Shown here piece after piece: positions 33,984 to 47,043 of a stretch of DNA of 64,000 nt (position 1 is its first letter; each line of letters begins with the position of its first letter). Source of the DNA: Toxoplasma gondii ME49. Lineage: Eukaryota; Apicomplexa; Conoidasida; Eucoccidiorida; Sarcocystidae. The position numbers and the translations under genes are program-made. The notes under the pieces are model-generated. The model was not told where the DNA came from. It did no database searches and saw only the letters and a program-made list of their open reading frames with translations. Location of the stretch: contig NC_031478.1 in assembly GCF_000006565.2 (NCBI RefSeq), positions 2,711,874 to 2,775,873 on the forward strand, written 5' to 3'.

Positions 33984-36900
33984 GAAATTGAATGTATACA
34001 GTTTTCTACGTATATAAATAGGTTGGGGTTTCCATGCCGATCGAATTGTTTGCCAACTTGACTTTCCTCCACCGGATGTGTGAATCATGAGGAAGGTCGA
34101 GACGAGGGCTGTATGATTCATTTCTTCAATTCGTCTGATGCCCTTCACCTGGGTCCTCGTTGTCGTGCTGTCTCCTTGGTCTCGTTGTCGCTTCCTAACT
34201 CCCTGCGTACTGTTTGCTTGCTTGGGCAGTCCAGCGTGACGTGAGGTCGACAATTCTTATCCAGAATTCAGCTTCACGCGTCTCCACAAACACTTTGATC
34301 CAACAAAACCTCCCAGCTGTCGCTCCACCTTAACGGCTGTGCCTCTTTTCTCAGAGCGTCTCGCGTCCCCCTCTCCCCCGGAAGACACAGGAGAGACATC
34401 CAGAGGCACCGGAGAGGACGAGGCGGGCCGTCGGACGGCGTCGGAGGCGCTCGTTGGAATGCCCTGTACAGGGCGAGAGGGAGACGTGTGCGGCGCGTGG
34501 AGAGCAAACAGGGTCAGAAAGGGAGCTCCGTATTTTTCGATTCGGAGACTCGTCACGTACGACAGCGACAACGTAGGCTTCGTGGCGCTCAACTCGCTCG
34601 CGTGTGTCGGCCGGCCGCTTCTTTTCCTGGCGACCCTCATGCTGCTTCCGCTCTCCTCCGCTCTCGAGGCCATGGAGGCTGACAAAGCATTGCCGTGGCA
34701 CTTGGAGGAACAGACGTTGAGGTAAGTCGGGAAGGCGAATCAGCCAGGAGCAGAAACGAGAAGAAGAAGAAGAGTTGGTTCGCGTAGACGCGCGCGCACA
34801 CAGAGGACGGGAAGACTACGCCGGTGAGGGAGATGGTGGAAGAACCGAGACGCGGGGCACAAGCTTAGGAAATCGAGAGCGCAGGGTCGAAGAGACGCTG
34901 TGAAGAGACTCGGAAAGAGAACAACCCGAAGCCGGAGGAAGGAATCTGGGAGATAAGAGCCTCGCCAAAGAAAAGGAAAGGCGAAGCTCGGTAGAAGCAA
35001 ACCACCACGCATTTTGTTTTGCCTGGAAACTGACGTCCAGCAGGCTGAACCTTCTTTGCTGTCAGGCACCTGTCGGCGTCCCCGGTGCCGCCTGGCGACG
35101 TTCTTGGAAAGACAGGATAATGCGGTAGTAGTCGAGTGTCGAGCTCGAAACCGAGAACAAAGAGGTGGACAACCCGTGAGGCGGAGTTCGCAGGTGTGCG
35201 CATGATTCAATGGCTTTTTCGCTCGTGTCTCTTTAGCACTTGAGTAGAATATGTGGCTTGTCTGCGCTCGGTAGGTCCACCCTCGAGGCGTTTCCGGAGT
35301 TGTTTGCGGCGTATTACCCCGATGAGGCGCAGCCTGGCGAGGGCAGCCTCACTTCTCCCTTGGGTCGGAAGGGCCTCTCAAGTCTAGAACCCCACGGAGA
35401 GACGAGAAGCGTCTTCTGTGCCGGACTTCGAACGCAGAAAGAGGAGTCGGAGTCCCTTCACATCCAGGAGGGAAGGCCTCTGCCTACTCGCTTGCCACTT
35501 CCGCTCTTCGAAGTCGTGCTTCGCCAGCAGCATCGCCAGCGCATGGAAGGCGCGAGATGCCATCATCGAGGCGAACGGACCTGCAAGGCCCTCGGGGGGC
35601 CTGCGTGCCTCCAGGACATCGAAGGCGAGAGCGAGCCGGCGACGTGCGCCAGAGCCGAAGACGAGAGAATCAACCGAGAACAGAAAGAAGCGTTGCATTC
35701 GCCGGAGAAGAGCTATGGACCCAGAGATTTCTTTGTGTGCCCTCATGGGTCGAACCACGAAGAAGAAGACTTGGATAGCCTCCTTCCTGACTGTATTGTT
35801 TCGTTGGATGCCGACTGCGTCGCGGACTCTTCGCCTCGAACTTGGCGAGGCGATGTCTCGCTGTTGGCCATGCTCTCGGACGTCACGGGCCTCGACGCTT
35901 CCGCTCTTCTTCGTCCGCTGCCTCTCTTCCGGCGGCTCTTTGAGCTGCAGCGAGCCCGGATGCGCCGCCAGCGCTTGTCTGCCCTGCTGAATAGCCGGCG
36001 GCTCGCATCTGGGGCTTCGGCGGAGACAGATCCAGAGGAGAAGTCGCGAGATCACATGAAGGAGGTCAAGGAAGACGCGGAAGGGGAGCGTGTGCTCCTC
36101 GCCTGGCTCCGATCTGGCGAGGCCTTCTCGGCCATCAAGGGCGACGCGCTGGGGGTGTCGAGGGGGAGCCAGGAGGCGGAAAAGGAGTCCCAGGGCTCCC
36201 TGGTCACCTCGACGCCAGCCCTCTCAAATAGGCATCCCGCGTCGGCGACCTGCACCGCCGAGGGTCTGAGCGTTGCCTACTATATTGCCCAAGGACGCCC
36301 CGCTATGGCCTTCCATCTCCTCTTCGCTCTGCGAGCGGCCTCGTCCCTGCCGTTCTCTTCGTCCTTTTCAGAGGCGGGGCCGACGGTCGAGGACGCCCTC
36401 GCGGGTTGGACGAAGCAGGCCGCTGACCGCGTGTGTCTTAATCTCTCAGAGGCTGAGCAAGAGGCCTTGTACGACGTCGCTCTGACAGTGGCGCTCTACA
36501 ACATGCTTAACGATGGCGTCGTCGCTGCGGCGCTCTGCTTTCTCGAACTGTGTGGCCTGGAGACAGAGAGAGTCAGAGTGGATGCCCTCTCTGCGAGGCA
36601 AATCTACCTCCATCGAAAGGGGATTCACGCCCACACCTCCACGGCGCCCAATGCGCCCTTCTCGCGTCGAAGCACGAAGAAGAAGGGGGCAGAAGTGGAA
36701 GCCGGAGACGCTGGAGAGGTGACAGTGACGGCGGCTGACAGCTTGTCTGCCGACGGAGGAAGGGCCAGGGAGACTGGAGACACGCCGCGAGGAGGCGCGA
36801 GTGCGCAGGCCACGGGTCTCGAGGGCAGTGGCTTCGAGGGAGACGAGACAGAAGATGAAGCCGAAGAGGATGCGTGGTTTCCGGAAATGGCAGAAGAGGA

Positions 36901-39900
36901 CATTGTCCCCGACGAAGAAGCGGCCAGCGTCATTGACTTGTTTCTCTCGTTCCCGAAGCCCACGAAGCGGCCGACGACGACTACGGGAGCGCAGACCGGC
37001 GAAGACGATGACGGGTTCGGCTCTCAAGACGAAGGCGGCCAGGAAGAACAGGGCGCGCGGAAGCCGAGACAGCGCGACGACAAGAAGGCCGACACCAAAC
37101 TGTGTAAAGACGAGAACGAAGAAGAAGAGAGTTCCGCGGGGATCTCTTCGCCACACCTGCTAGCGGCGCTCAGAATGCTCGAGGAAGCCACCTGGTCACT
37201 CGACCCGAATCTCGCAACCACGCAAGCCGCAGCCGCCACGCCCCTAAGTCTCGATTCGCCTTGGCACCTCGTTGGGCTCTTTTGCCGGTGAGTCTCGGAG
37301 AGGATTTCTTCAAGTATTTGTTCAGTCACTCGGTAAAGCTTTCAGTGAAGAGCTGGTTAGGCCATAGGTCCACACACGTTTGGAACCACTGGCCAGGGAA
37401 GGGCCGAAAAGAGGCACCTCGAGAGAAGGTGGAAGGGGAACCGAAATCGGTGAAGACGGGGAAGAGACAGCGAAGGCGTTGCAGAGGGAGAGCAAACCTG
37501 GCGTAAGACGCCCTCTGTTCGTCCTGCTTCTTCAGCGTCGGTGCTGGGCCTTTGCCTGCTGTTCTTTGCAGAGTCCATCAGCTCCCGCGGTCACTTACGC
37601 TTCTTCACGAACTGGCAAGAAATGACGAATGGCTTCTTTTTCTCCATGAAGGAGACCTGCAGCAATGTCCCGTCCAGACGATGACGAACATCATTGACGG
37701 GTACGTTCCTTCGTTTTGCTTTTGCAGTTACGCTGCTTCCTTGTTCCTGTTCAAAGACGTGTCTCGGATTCCTCGTTAATTCTTTGTTCCTCTTCTGTCT
37801 CTGTCTTTCGACGCTTGCTCCTCTGCACCTCACGGCGCCCCATTTTCCAAACCGTTTTTATTTTTCGTGTGACAGCCGCCTCTTTCGGTATTGTGGGCAG
37901 TGCGAACTCTCTTGTCCGATCTGTTGTTCATATCCCCCGGTTTCTTCGTCGCATGCGTATTCCCCCTCGTTCATCGTCGGTCTTTCGTTCGGTCCTCCCT
38001 CCTAGTCTGACCATTCCCCTCTCTGTCTCTCGCACTAGCATGCAGTCACCTAAGTAAGCAAGGTGGGCAACTCCATACCAGTCAACCGGTGCGCTCGTAG
38101 GCCAATGCCAGATGCTGCATGCCCCTCGCTTTTCGTCTCTTTGTCTCCGGTTCTCTCTTTTCTTCAGATATTTCCGCGACGCCCCGCTGCGCCACCACCT
38201 GCGCATCGTGGTCCGCAGTGTGGAGCGGCCACCGCTGTCTCTGTCCCCGCCCGCCTCTCGCGTCCTGCCTTTCTCTTGCTCTTTCGACGAGGCTGATGCA
38301 GATGGAGAGGACGCTGTCTCGTTCCCAGACCTGATCGAGTCAGAGTCGCCGTCAAAACCGTTTCTGGTTCCAGAGTCATGGACAGTCGACTCGTCTCCCC
38401 TCTCGCTTGTCGAACGACAGGCGGCTCCCACTGTGGAAGAAAGACCTCAACCAGAAACCGGTCTCAGCCCGCTAGAAGAGAGAAATGGAGATCCGAGGCG
38501 AGGTGACGGAAGCGGAAAAGAGCAAGCTGACCCCACAGAGGCTTCGGGCCTAACTAGCGCCCATCTGGTACCGCGGACGGAGCCCCGAAACGACACGGGT
38601 CCTCCATGTCCGGGCAGCGGGATTCGTTTGCCAAATGCAGACGTTTCAGATGTTATGTCACTGCTGCTGAAGGTGCGCAAACGCGAAAACTCAAATTGAG
38701 ACGCGCCTGCACTTTCTTGCGAGATTTTTATGCCCTTTGGAAATTGCTTGCGCTTCGGCGCCCAAAGTCTGTGCGGTGTGTCGCCTGCGCTTCGTTGCGC
38801 TAGCCACAGATCCGAGTCGCGCTGTCAGGCACATGTCTTCCAGTCTGTGTGAGGCCCTCCCAGGTCTTTGGAAGCTCCTTTTGCAGGTCTTGCTCCTAGT
38901 AGTGTATGCACATCAGAGACAATAGCTGTAGAGACCGAGCAGTCCTATTTCTCATTGTATGGCGTGTCTGTAGCTCCCAGTAGTTCTCTGTTAGGTATAT
39001 CACGCGTCAGGGCTTGCCGTATCATTCCTGTTAGTGGAAGCGCAGTTCACAGGGTGTCCAGTCTACTGCAGTGTTGTTTGTCCCTCGCCTCCTCCGTCTC
39101 TTTTTTGTGTCGCAGTCGCGAGTAGCGAGCCCAGCGCTTGGCCTGGGTTCTCCGCAGGACGTTCCAGGACTGGCCGAGGCGCGGGCGCAGCAGCCTCTGG
39201 CGAGTGTCTCCCCACTGTCCTCACCTTCGCCGCCACTTTCGACCGACTTGCAGGGAGTCGGGACGCAGTTGTTGTTGCATGCGCTGAAGGTCTGCTGCCC
39301 ACGCCTTTCAGTGTACGCGGCTTGCTTCGCAGACGCCAGTTCACTCGTCTGCGTGAACACCTGGCTCTACCTGCAGACTCAAACGCTCCTTCTTTCTTCC
39401 CGCTTTCCTGGAGATCGCGAGCGGCGCGCAAAGCCTTCCTCTGCGGGCGGAGACGCGGCGCCGGGGCGGTACGCGAGCTACGAGTCAGGCGGCGCCCGGA
39501 GAAGCCGCAGGAAACGAGGCGAGGAAGGAGACGGGAGACGCCGGCGGCGAACACTCGAGCGGGCGCAGCTGGGGGAGCTCGAGTTGGGCGCGCGAATTGA
39601 GCACGACCCCAACAGAGAGCATCCAGAAGCTTCGCTCCTGGAGCTGACACTGCTGGGGCTGTCCGCAGTGACTTCTTGGCGGGGCGAGAGTGGCCGAGGA
39701 CGAAAGCGAAGCCGGGAGAGAGAAGAAGATCTGTCTTCCGATGCCGACGCAGCAGAGGAGACGGAGGGGACGACGCGCAGCTGCGGTCCCGGAAGGCGCC
39801 GGAGAGACGCGGACGGGGGACGGAAAGCAAAGAAGCGAGGAGAGGAAGTCGTGTGTGGGGACTTGTTTCTTGGAGACAGCGGTGAAGGAGACAAAGAGGG

Positions 39901-40819
39901 CGCGAGGGAGAGCGCGGGCCGTCTCACACCTCCCGCCTTCTTCCCTTCGTCCACGGAAGGCGAAGAAGAAGCTCTCCTTCTTTGGCTCTCAGACCCGAGG
40001 CACACGGTTCGCCTCGTTCTCTGGCTGTGCGAAGAGGGCATGTACTCCCTTGTCATTCGAGCGTTTCGCCTCTTCGATGAGAGCAACGTCCTTCTCGACA
40101 TCCTTCTCTTCTTCAGGTAAGCAGGGACGGCGCGACTTGCAAAAGGCAAGATAACCTGCAATAAACGGACTCGTTTCAATGTTACGTCCAATAGGTAGTC
40201 TTCTCCAAGCAGCCAAAGTACCAATTCTGGAACTGGAGGAAGCATGTTTAGGGCACACGAATGCTTGAGGCAAACAGGGAGCCTTTTCTGTGCTTCGCCT
40301 CCGTCAAGTATCAACGGGGAAGAGTCTCGCTGCATCACCCCAGTATCGAGTTTGATATTCAGTAAAAACTGATGGAAAGTCGTGATGTCTCCTTTCGGTT
40401 CTTTGTGTAAGGCGAGTAAAACGCGTCGAGTCGAGTGCGAGAGAAGCACCTGCTGCAACTCTCCAGGGGTAGATAGGCAGATGAGCGCGAGGACGCATAG
40501 CGCGAGGACCCATGCACAGGCACTTGAAGCTGATTCAAGAAATCAACTCAGATTGTAGAGAACAGCCACTCGCGATTCCGAGGCAACTTCCATTGGAATT
40601 TGCGCCTGACTACATCACTCTCGACAAGATGCCAGGGGCCCGAGCCATCGCAAGACAATGCGTTGCCTAGATGATATCTCCGCGTACACTCTCGGCTATC
40701 AGCAACGGGAAAATGACACTCTTGCCGTGGCAAACCTCACCATGCGTGAAAATGAGACAGATGTAAAATCAAATACAGATGTCTATAGACACCCGAGAAA
40801 AGCCATAAAAATATTCCAC

Positions 40820-40857
<38 letters not shown>

Positions 40858-43800
40858 TGTGAGTGTAGCTCGTCTACGACTCAGAATTCAGGTTGTGCTT
40901 GACTCTTTCGTGTTCGTTCTCGGCGTCTACAGAGCGTTCCTCCAGTGTCGATTTGAGGCCTCAGAGCGGCTCCTGCGTCGCTTCGTTGAGCGCCGCGACG
41001 CGGTTCTTGCTGCACACGAAAACGACGGTACGTACGCATGTCTCCCATCGAGCGACGGCCCTTCGCGAGCATCGGAGGAGACTGAAGAGACGCCGGCGAC
41101 GCTCGATGAAGCAGCTGGGGCTGGCGCAGCGGGTACGCAAGGCAGCGAAGCGAGCCTGGGCCTGGTGCCGGACGGCCTTCGGATGGCGGACGCCCTTATT
41201 CACTTTCTGTTGGGCAAGCACCCCCTGTTCCGGCGACAGCTCCTGCAGCAACTGCACAGCGCGTCCTACTGTCCTTCTCTCTCGCTTCTGTTTCACTCGT
41301 ACATCCTTGTTGAGCAGCACAAATTGCCCTCGCCTCTCGACTTCCGCAGCGACAGCAGCGACCTGCTGGACGCCCTGATTGCCCTGCACAAATACCAAGA
41401 AGCCCGGAGGTGGAGACGCCTCGCAGGCCTTACTCCGAGCTTTGACATTGTTATCACCGTCCACGAAGTCACCCACCTTCTTGCCTCCTTCAAACAAGGT
41501 GGATGCTGGGCCGACGGCCACGAACGCCTCAAGACCTGGATCCGAAGTTTCGAGGTCTTCAGGCTCCATCGGTCAGTCACGACGCCCAAAGCGTTTCAAG
41601 GAAGCAGTTTCAAGCAGGCCACTGAGGTTGGGTGCAGCACGCATGAAAAGCATGCTTTGTCTGTCTCGTAGGGTGTGCGGCCGCGAATCGGGGGCGCAGG
41701 CCTTGTCCTCTCTTCGTTGCTCTTGTCGACCACTTAGCCTTCCACGCGCTTGGTGTGTGCTTCCGACTCCAAGCGTTCGTCGTTTGTTGTCAACTTTAAG
41801 TTTCCCGGGTTCTTTTCCCTGGGCGTGTCTTTCTTGTCTGCTATCTCGGTTGGTGTGTGGCTGCGTTTTCAATGCGTCTTTCTTGGGTATGTTCCTCTCA
41901 TCGCGCATTGGTCTTTCGATCGCGCTTTTCGCACTTGGCGGCCGCGCTCATCGTTGAGGGATATCTCTTTGGTTTTGCTTCTCCGTTCCCTGCAGACTGC
42001 CGAAAGTGCTCGCTGCGCTCTTCTTCCTCGACGTGAACGCGAAGCTGGAGCGAGAACTGTTCGCGAGGGACCAAGCGATGCTGCTGGCCATGGCTCTCCA
42101 GCTCCTCCTCGAGTCAGCCCCTTCGTCTCTTCCTTCCTCTTCTCTCGCGTCCTCTCCCGCGCCGCGGTTTGTCTCTCGACACGCTCTTCTCACGCACCTG
42201 AGTCGTTGCGTCGACTATGCACAGGACTCCGACGACAGCGAGGAGAGCGAGACGTTGTGTGCCGAGGGAGATGCCGTCGCGGTCGACGGCCGCCTCGCTC
42301 CTGCTGCATCTCCGGTCGCCTCGTTCTTCCCTCCTTCCCTCGCTTCCCTGTCTCCTCGGCAGGTCTCGAGTTCTGGGGTGTCTGACCAGGCCACTCTGTT
42401 GTCGTGCGTGCCGCTGCATCCTGTGGAGCTTCTCGCCGTTTTCAAGTCCTATAGCCGCAGCCGCAGGGACGCAGCGCCTCTGTGGCGTCCGTGCGAGACG
42501 AGGAATCGAGGTGGAGACGCTCTGGCGTTTCATGGGGGTGACAAGGCCCGACGGCGAGAGAGACTGGTGAAGCGCGAGCTCGGGTGCGCCCTGCGCGCGC
42601 ATGCAGGGCAGAACAGCAAGCGAAGAGACACGGAGGCCGCGCCTGGAAAACGCAACCTGCGGACGCCTCACCTCCACTGCCTGGTGCTCGCCAGAGAAGA
42701 AGGCGAAGACCGCCAGGCCAGCGTCAGCGCAAGAGGAGAGGAGAGAAGACCGGAGAGAGATCCACGTCGAGCTGCAGGTGGGGAGGAAGAAGAACAGGGC
42801 GAAGAGGAGCCGCACTGGGGTGCCGTTGTCAGTGAGACGCTTCTACAGGATGTGGCGTCTCGCCTTCTGCTGCTTCTCGCAGGACAGTCCATTTCCGCAG
42901 CTGAGGAGGCCATGACGCCTCCTGCATCGAGGCCCGGCGGCCGCCTCAACCCCCTGAAAGGGCGTGACGAGGAAGTGACCCTTCGGGTGTTGGAGAAGAA
43001 AGAAGAGGAGGAAAGCAACCAGGATGGAAAGGGACCAACGTCTTCGCTGGACGGCGGGTGTGGCTTGAATGACGCACGCCCAGAGCACTCGGATATGTTG
43101 CAGCTCACTTCTCCAGACGCGAGAGTTGTGACAGGAACGGCGTCGCTGTCCTCGGAGCCCCCGTCTTCTCGCTTTCCGCGGTCTTCGTCCGTCCACCACC
43201 CTCTAGTGTTCGAATCATACAGTTCCCTCAGAAACCGTATTGAATCTCTCCTGCCGCCGCAGCTTCCAGCTCTCCCTTTCAGCCTCGAGGCGTCTTCCTA
43301 CGACTCTTCGGCGGGTCTCTCTTCCGCCTTCGCTGGTACGCCGTCAGACCACCCGCGAGAAGAGGAATCTTCGTTGTGGGATGCGTCCTGCTCCGCTCTG
43401 CTCCGTGGGGCCTCGTCCGACAGGGACTCTCGGCCCTCGCCCCGCGCTCCTTCGCTCTCTGGGTCAGACCAAGCCGCCGCCGGCGTGCGAGAGACTGTCC
43501 CCGGCTCGTGCTCTAGGGGGCCTCCCGCCTCGGAGGCGCGTTGTCTTCTCAAGTGTCTCCAGAGCGCGACGGCGAACCTCATCAACTGCAACCACCTGGA
43601 GGCGGCAAAGAGCCTTGTTCTCCGCTTCTCCCCCGCTGTACTCAGTTGGGCAGAAGTAGAGGCGAGACGTGCCAGCAGAGCCTGCGGCGGCGGAGACCAA
43701 GGGACCCCAGGAGGAGAAAGCAGAGGAGCGGAAGCAGAAGGTCGGGGACGGCAAGGACATGGAGGAGAGGCAGCCAATCGGCGGCGAAGCCGCCGAGAAA

Positions 43801-45921
43801 AAGGACTGGCGACAGACGCACGCAGTCTGAGTCGGCCCCGAAGGCGGCAGAGAGACGAGCCTCGCGGCGGGGACCTGGCCGCTTGGATAGAGACCGCGGC
43901 CGAGTCGAAGCTCGAGAGGACAAGAGACGCCTCCTTGCCCGGCGAGGCGCGACGCGAAGACGCAAAAAGACAGGACGCGAGGGCAGGCGAAAGCAGAGAC
44001 GGCAGCCAAGACATCAAGGCCCAACTGCAGTTGCTGGCTGACGACGTCGCCCTCGTGGAGCTGCTTCTGCAAACCGTCAAAGTTTTCAGTCAGTGCGCAA
44101 GCAACCAGAACGCTGGATCAAGCCCCGAGGGGCCTCGGACGCCTAGCGATACCGAGAAAGATGGCGACGATGGAAGGAATCGCGACGAAGAGAGGAGCAG
44201 CGACGAAGAGCAGAGCTACAGACGCGCGGCGGTGGAGACAGGAGACAGTGTGGGCAGAGACGTAGAAGGAGATCAGGGCGAGGGCACAGAACGACAGGAA
44301 GGCGAGGGCTCCGGCGACGAAGTGCTAAAGGCTCTCAAGAGAGCGGTGCGCCGGGCACCTTGCTTTTCTCAGCGCGACAAGCAGCCGCCGCCGCTTCTGC
44401 CTCACCAAGTGGAGCTTTTGGAGCTTCTGATCGACGAAGACGGCGCTGTGCGTGAAAGGGCGAGAGCCGCAGGAGAGGAGGAGAGCGACGACTTCCATGT
44501 CAGGACAAGATCCGCTCCAAAATCGTTGAACGAACAAAGTCTCGAGGAACGTCATGCTGGTCCTACTTCGTCCTCGCCACAATCGCCTAGCTCGCCTCGC
44601 GCTCCGCGTTCTTCGACTTCTTTTGCGGAGGGATTGAGCGACCGCGAGCAGTGTATCCTATTGGTGGAGCAGCTGGTTCGTCGCTGCACTCGGGCCATTC
44701 TTCCCTTTTCGAATCGGCTGCTCGTGTGTCTGGCGATTTCGCATGTGCTCGACTCTCCCTTCTCCGTCGTAGTGCAGTTGTGCAACGACGCGCCTCACGA
44801 TCTGCTTCTCTCTCTCCTCCAACGGGTCGGCGTCCCCACAGCCGCGCGCCCGAGGCTCGTGCTCTGTCGCCATTACCTCAACATTTGCCTCCAGAAACTG
44901 CCGCCGCAGACGGTGGCCCGAGTCCTCGTGCGAGCCTTCGTCGACCACCAGATCGAGCAGTTTCGCAGCGCGTCTGTCTTTTACTCGCAGCGACTCCACG
45001 AAGAAGGCGAAGAGGCCGAAAAAGAGAGTGAAGAAGAGGAAGGAGAAGAAGAGGTCGTTCTCGAGTGGTTTGAGTGGCCTCTCAGTTTGCTGTATCAGTT
45101 TGTCTCTCTGGGGGGCGTGTCGACGGCAGTTGGCGAGGAGGCACTCGGCGTTCTTCGTCTTCAAACGAAGCTGTGGGACGACCAAGAACAAGAAGCTGAA
45201 GGACAGAGTGATTCCGTCAGCAGAGGAGAGAAGAAAGAGGAGACGGAAGGAGAAGACCGGCGGTGGTGGGCGTCGGCCTTGCCTCTCGCGGAACCCCTGC
45301 CACTGGAGTGTGAAGTCGAAGTAATGATTCTCGCCTACTCTGCATTTGCCAGCAGCAGCTCGTTTGCAGGCGTCGCAGATCTCCTCGCCGCGATCAATTC
45401 TCGCCTCGACATCTACGTCGCCACAGGGCGCTTCTACCTGCTTCAGCGACTCCTCGTCACCATTCCTGCCTTCCAGGGATTGGAACGCGCTCTCGAGTAA
45501 GGCTCGAAAGAGGCGCAGCGACGAAGAAACAGCGGGGAGCGCGCACGATGGGACTCCACAAAGGTGACGTCGAACGGTGGTGCGCCGCGCAAGGCGAGGA
45601 AGCCGAGAAGACGAACGCATGGAGAATTCGAAGCTAAACACGAGTGACAAGCGAAACAAAGCAGCCAACGCTCACCGAAAAGAGAGGGGATGCAGAGACG
45701 GGGCATGCGTATAGAACAGAATGCTCTCGGCGGTGCACATATGCGTTTTAATAGTGACAGTTTGAGCATACATGCGCTTACATGTAGATGCAGATATGTG
45801 TGGATGTGGACATAGGTGGAAAGCCACATTGTGATGTGGATGCAGAGAGATAGCTACACACACGTTTTTTTGCGTGTAGAAGCGCAAACGTGCATGTCTG
45901 TTTTCACATTCATGCATACGC

Positions 45922-45961
<40 letters not shown>

Positions 45962-46995
45962 GCATGTGTGCAAAACCGGGTTCCCGAGGCATGCACATAT
46001 CTTGGTTGGAGGCAACCGTTCAAGATAGGTCACCGTTTGTAATTCATTGCTCGGTGTCTACCTCGCCCTGTACGTGTGTTCTGTTGTCTGCTCTGCCTGG
46101 ATCTCTGCAGTCTGCTGCTGGACAACAATCGTTTGGATGACCTGCTTCACTGTTGTCAGTGTTGCCTCGCTCTGCCTCCTGCTCCTCGGTGCCACACCGC
46201 CTTTCCATTGTGTCTGCTGTCGGGTACGACTTCTTGCTCTTATCGCGCTTCTGCCCCGCTCGTGCTGGATGAGCATGTCCGCGGACTCGGTCCAGACTCC
46301 ATGGCGTCTGACGCGAATCCGGGGAGCAGCTCCAGCCTCGTCTCGGCCAACTTCTCTTCGCTCCTGGGAGGGCCGTCCCCAAGTGTATGTGCCCTGCCCT
46401 GGGCTGACGAGCGGAGCGTCGCAGAGAGCCTGGCAATCGCCATCGTCTGCCATCTACACCGCCGCATGTTTGCTTCAGAAAGCTCAGCCTCAAAAGGAAA
46501 TGGGGAGGGAGGTGCGTCTGGAAACGGCCAATCCGGACCCAAACCAGAAAGGCTGCAGCTGGACGTCCTCGTCAAGGCTCACATTCAGCTCGGCCTCACC
46601 AGCGAACTCGCGTAGGTGCCATAATTCTCCCTCTGAACAAGAGACACCAGACATAAATAGGCGTATCTCCTACACTCACATGCATATACATACATACATA
46701 TATATATATATATATGATTAGGCGAGGTTGTTGCTATGAAGCAGAAAACCTGGGCTCCGAAGGAGACATGTGGCTGTGCACCCCAGGGGGTTAATACCGC
46801 TGCTTTTCCATGCACAAACAGACGAGGCAAAGGAGACCCGATGGCGTATTGTGGACATCTCCGTCGTCCACGTTGTGAGTGTGCCTTCCCTCGTCAACCA
46901 ACAGTTGTATAAAAGCTGTACAAATTTCATGATATTCCCTTTGGTAGTCTCCTTCATAATGTCACTGACCTGTGGCGCATTCTCTGTCGTTCAGT

Positions 46996-47043
<48 letters not shown>

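Larger units (their letters stand above)
28735..41571 (+). other. Spatacsin-like exons 4-14: central alpha-solenoid region with insertions
   Basis: Eleven exons, residues about 3614-6327, carry the most spatacsin-like helices of the middle section, separated by Ser/Glu/Arg filler. Examples are WWHTLMYFVSHHDWRGVSLW (exon 7), LGRLGNNALFATALHQAAWL (exon 8), LARNDEWLLFLHEGDLQQCP and VQTMTNIIDG (exon 11), and LIALHKYQEARRWRRLAGL (exon 14). Exon 11 resembles the human spatacsin stretch around NDWLPFL, from memory. Exon 10 ends with a strongly acidic and Lys-rich insertion before its last helix. Donors of introns 12 (GTGCGC) and 14 (GTCAGT) are weaker than the rest. Confidence 0.72.

Noticed and set aside
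34740..35210. Minus-strand frame in intron 9
   Set aside because: Low-complexity translation, no homology, wholly within a well-bounded intron.
38943..40458. Long minus-strand frames antisense to exons 12-14
   Set aside because: Shadows of GC-rich, Ser/Arg-biased exons; the plus strand has the splice sites and the family similarity.
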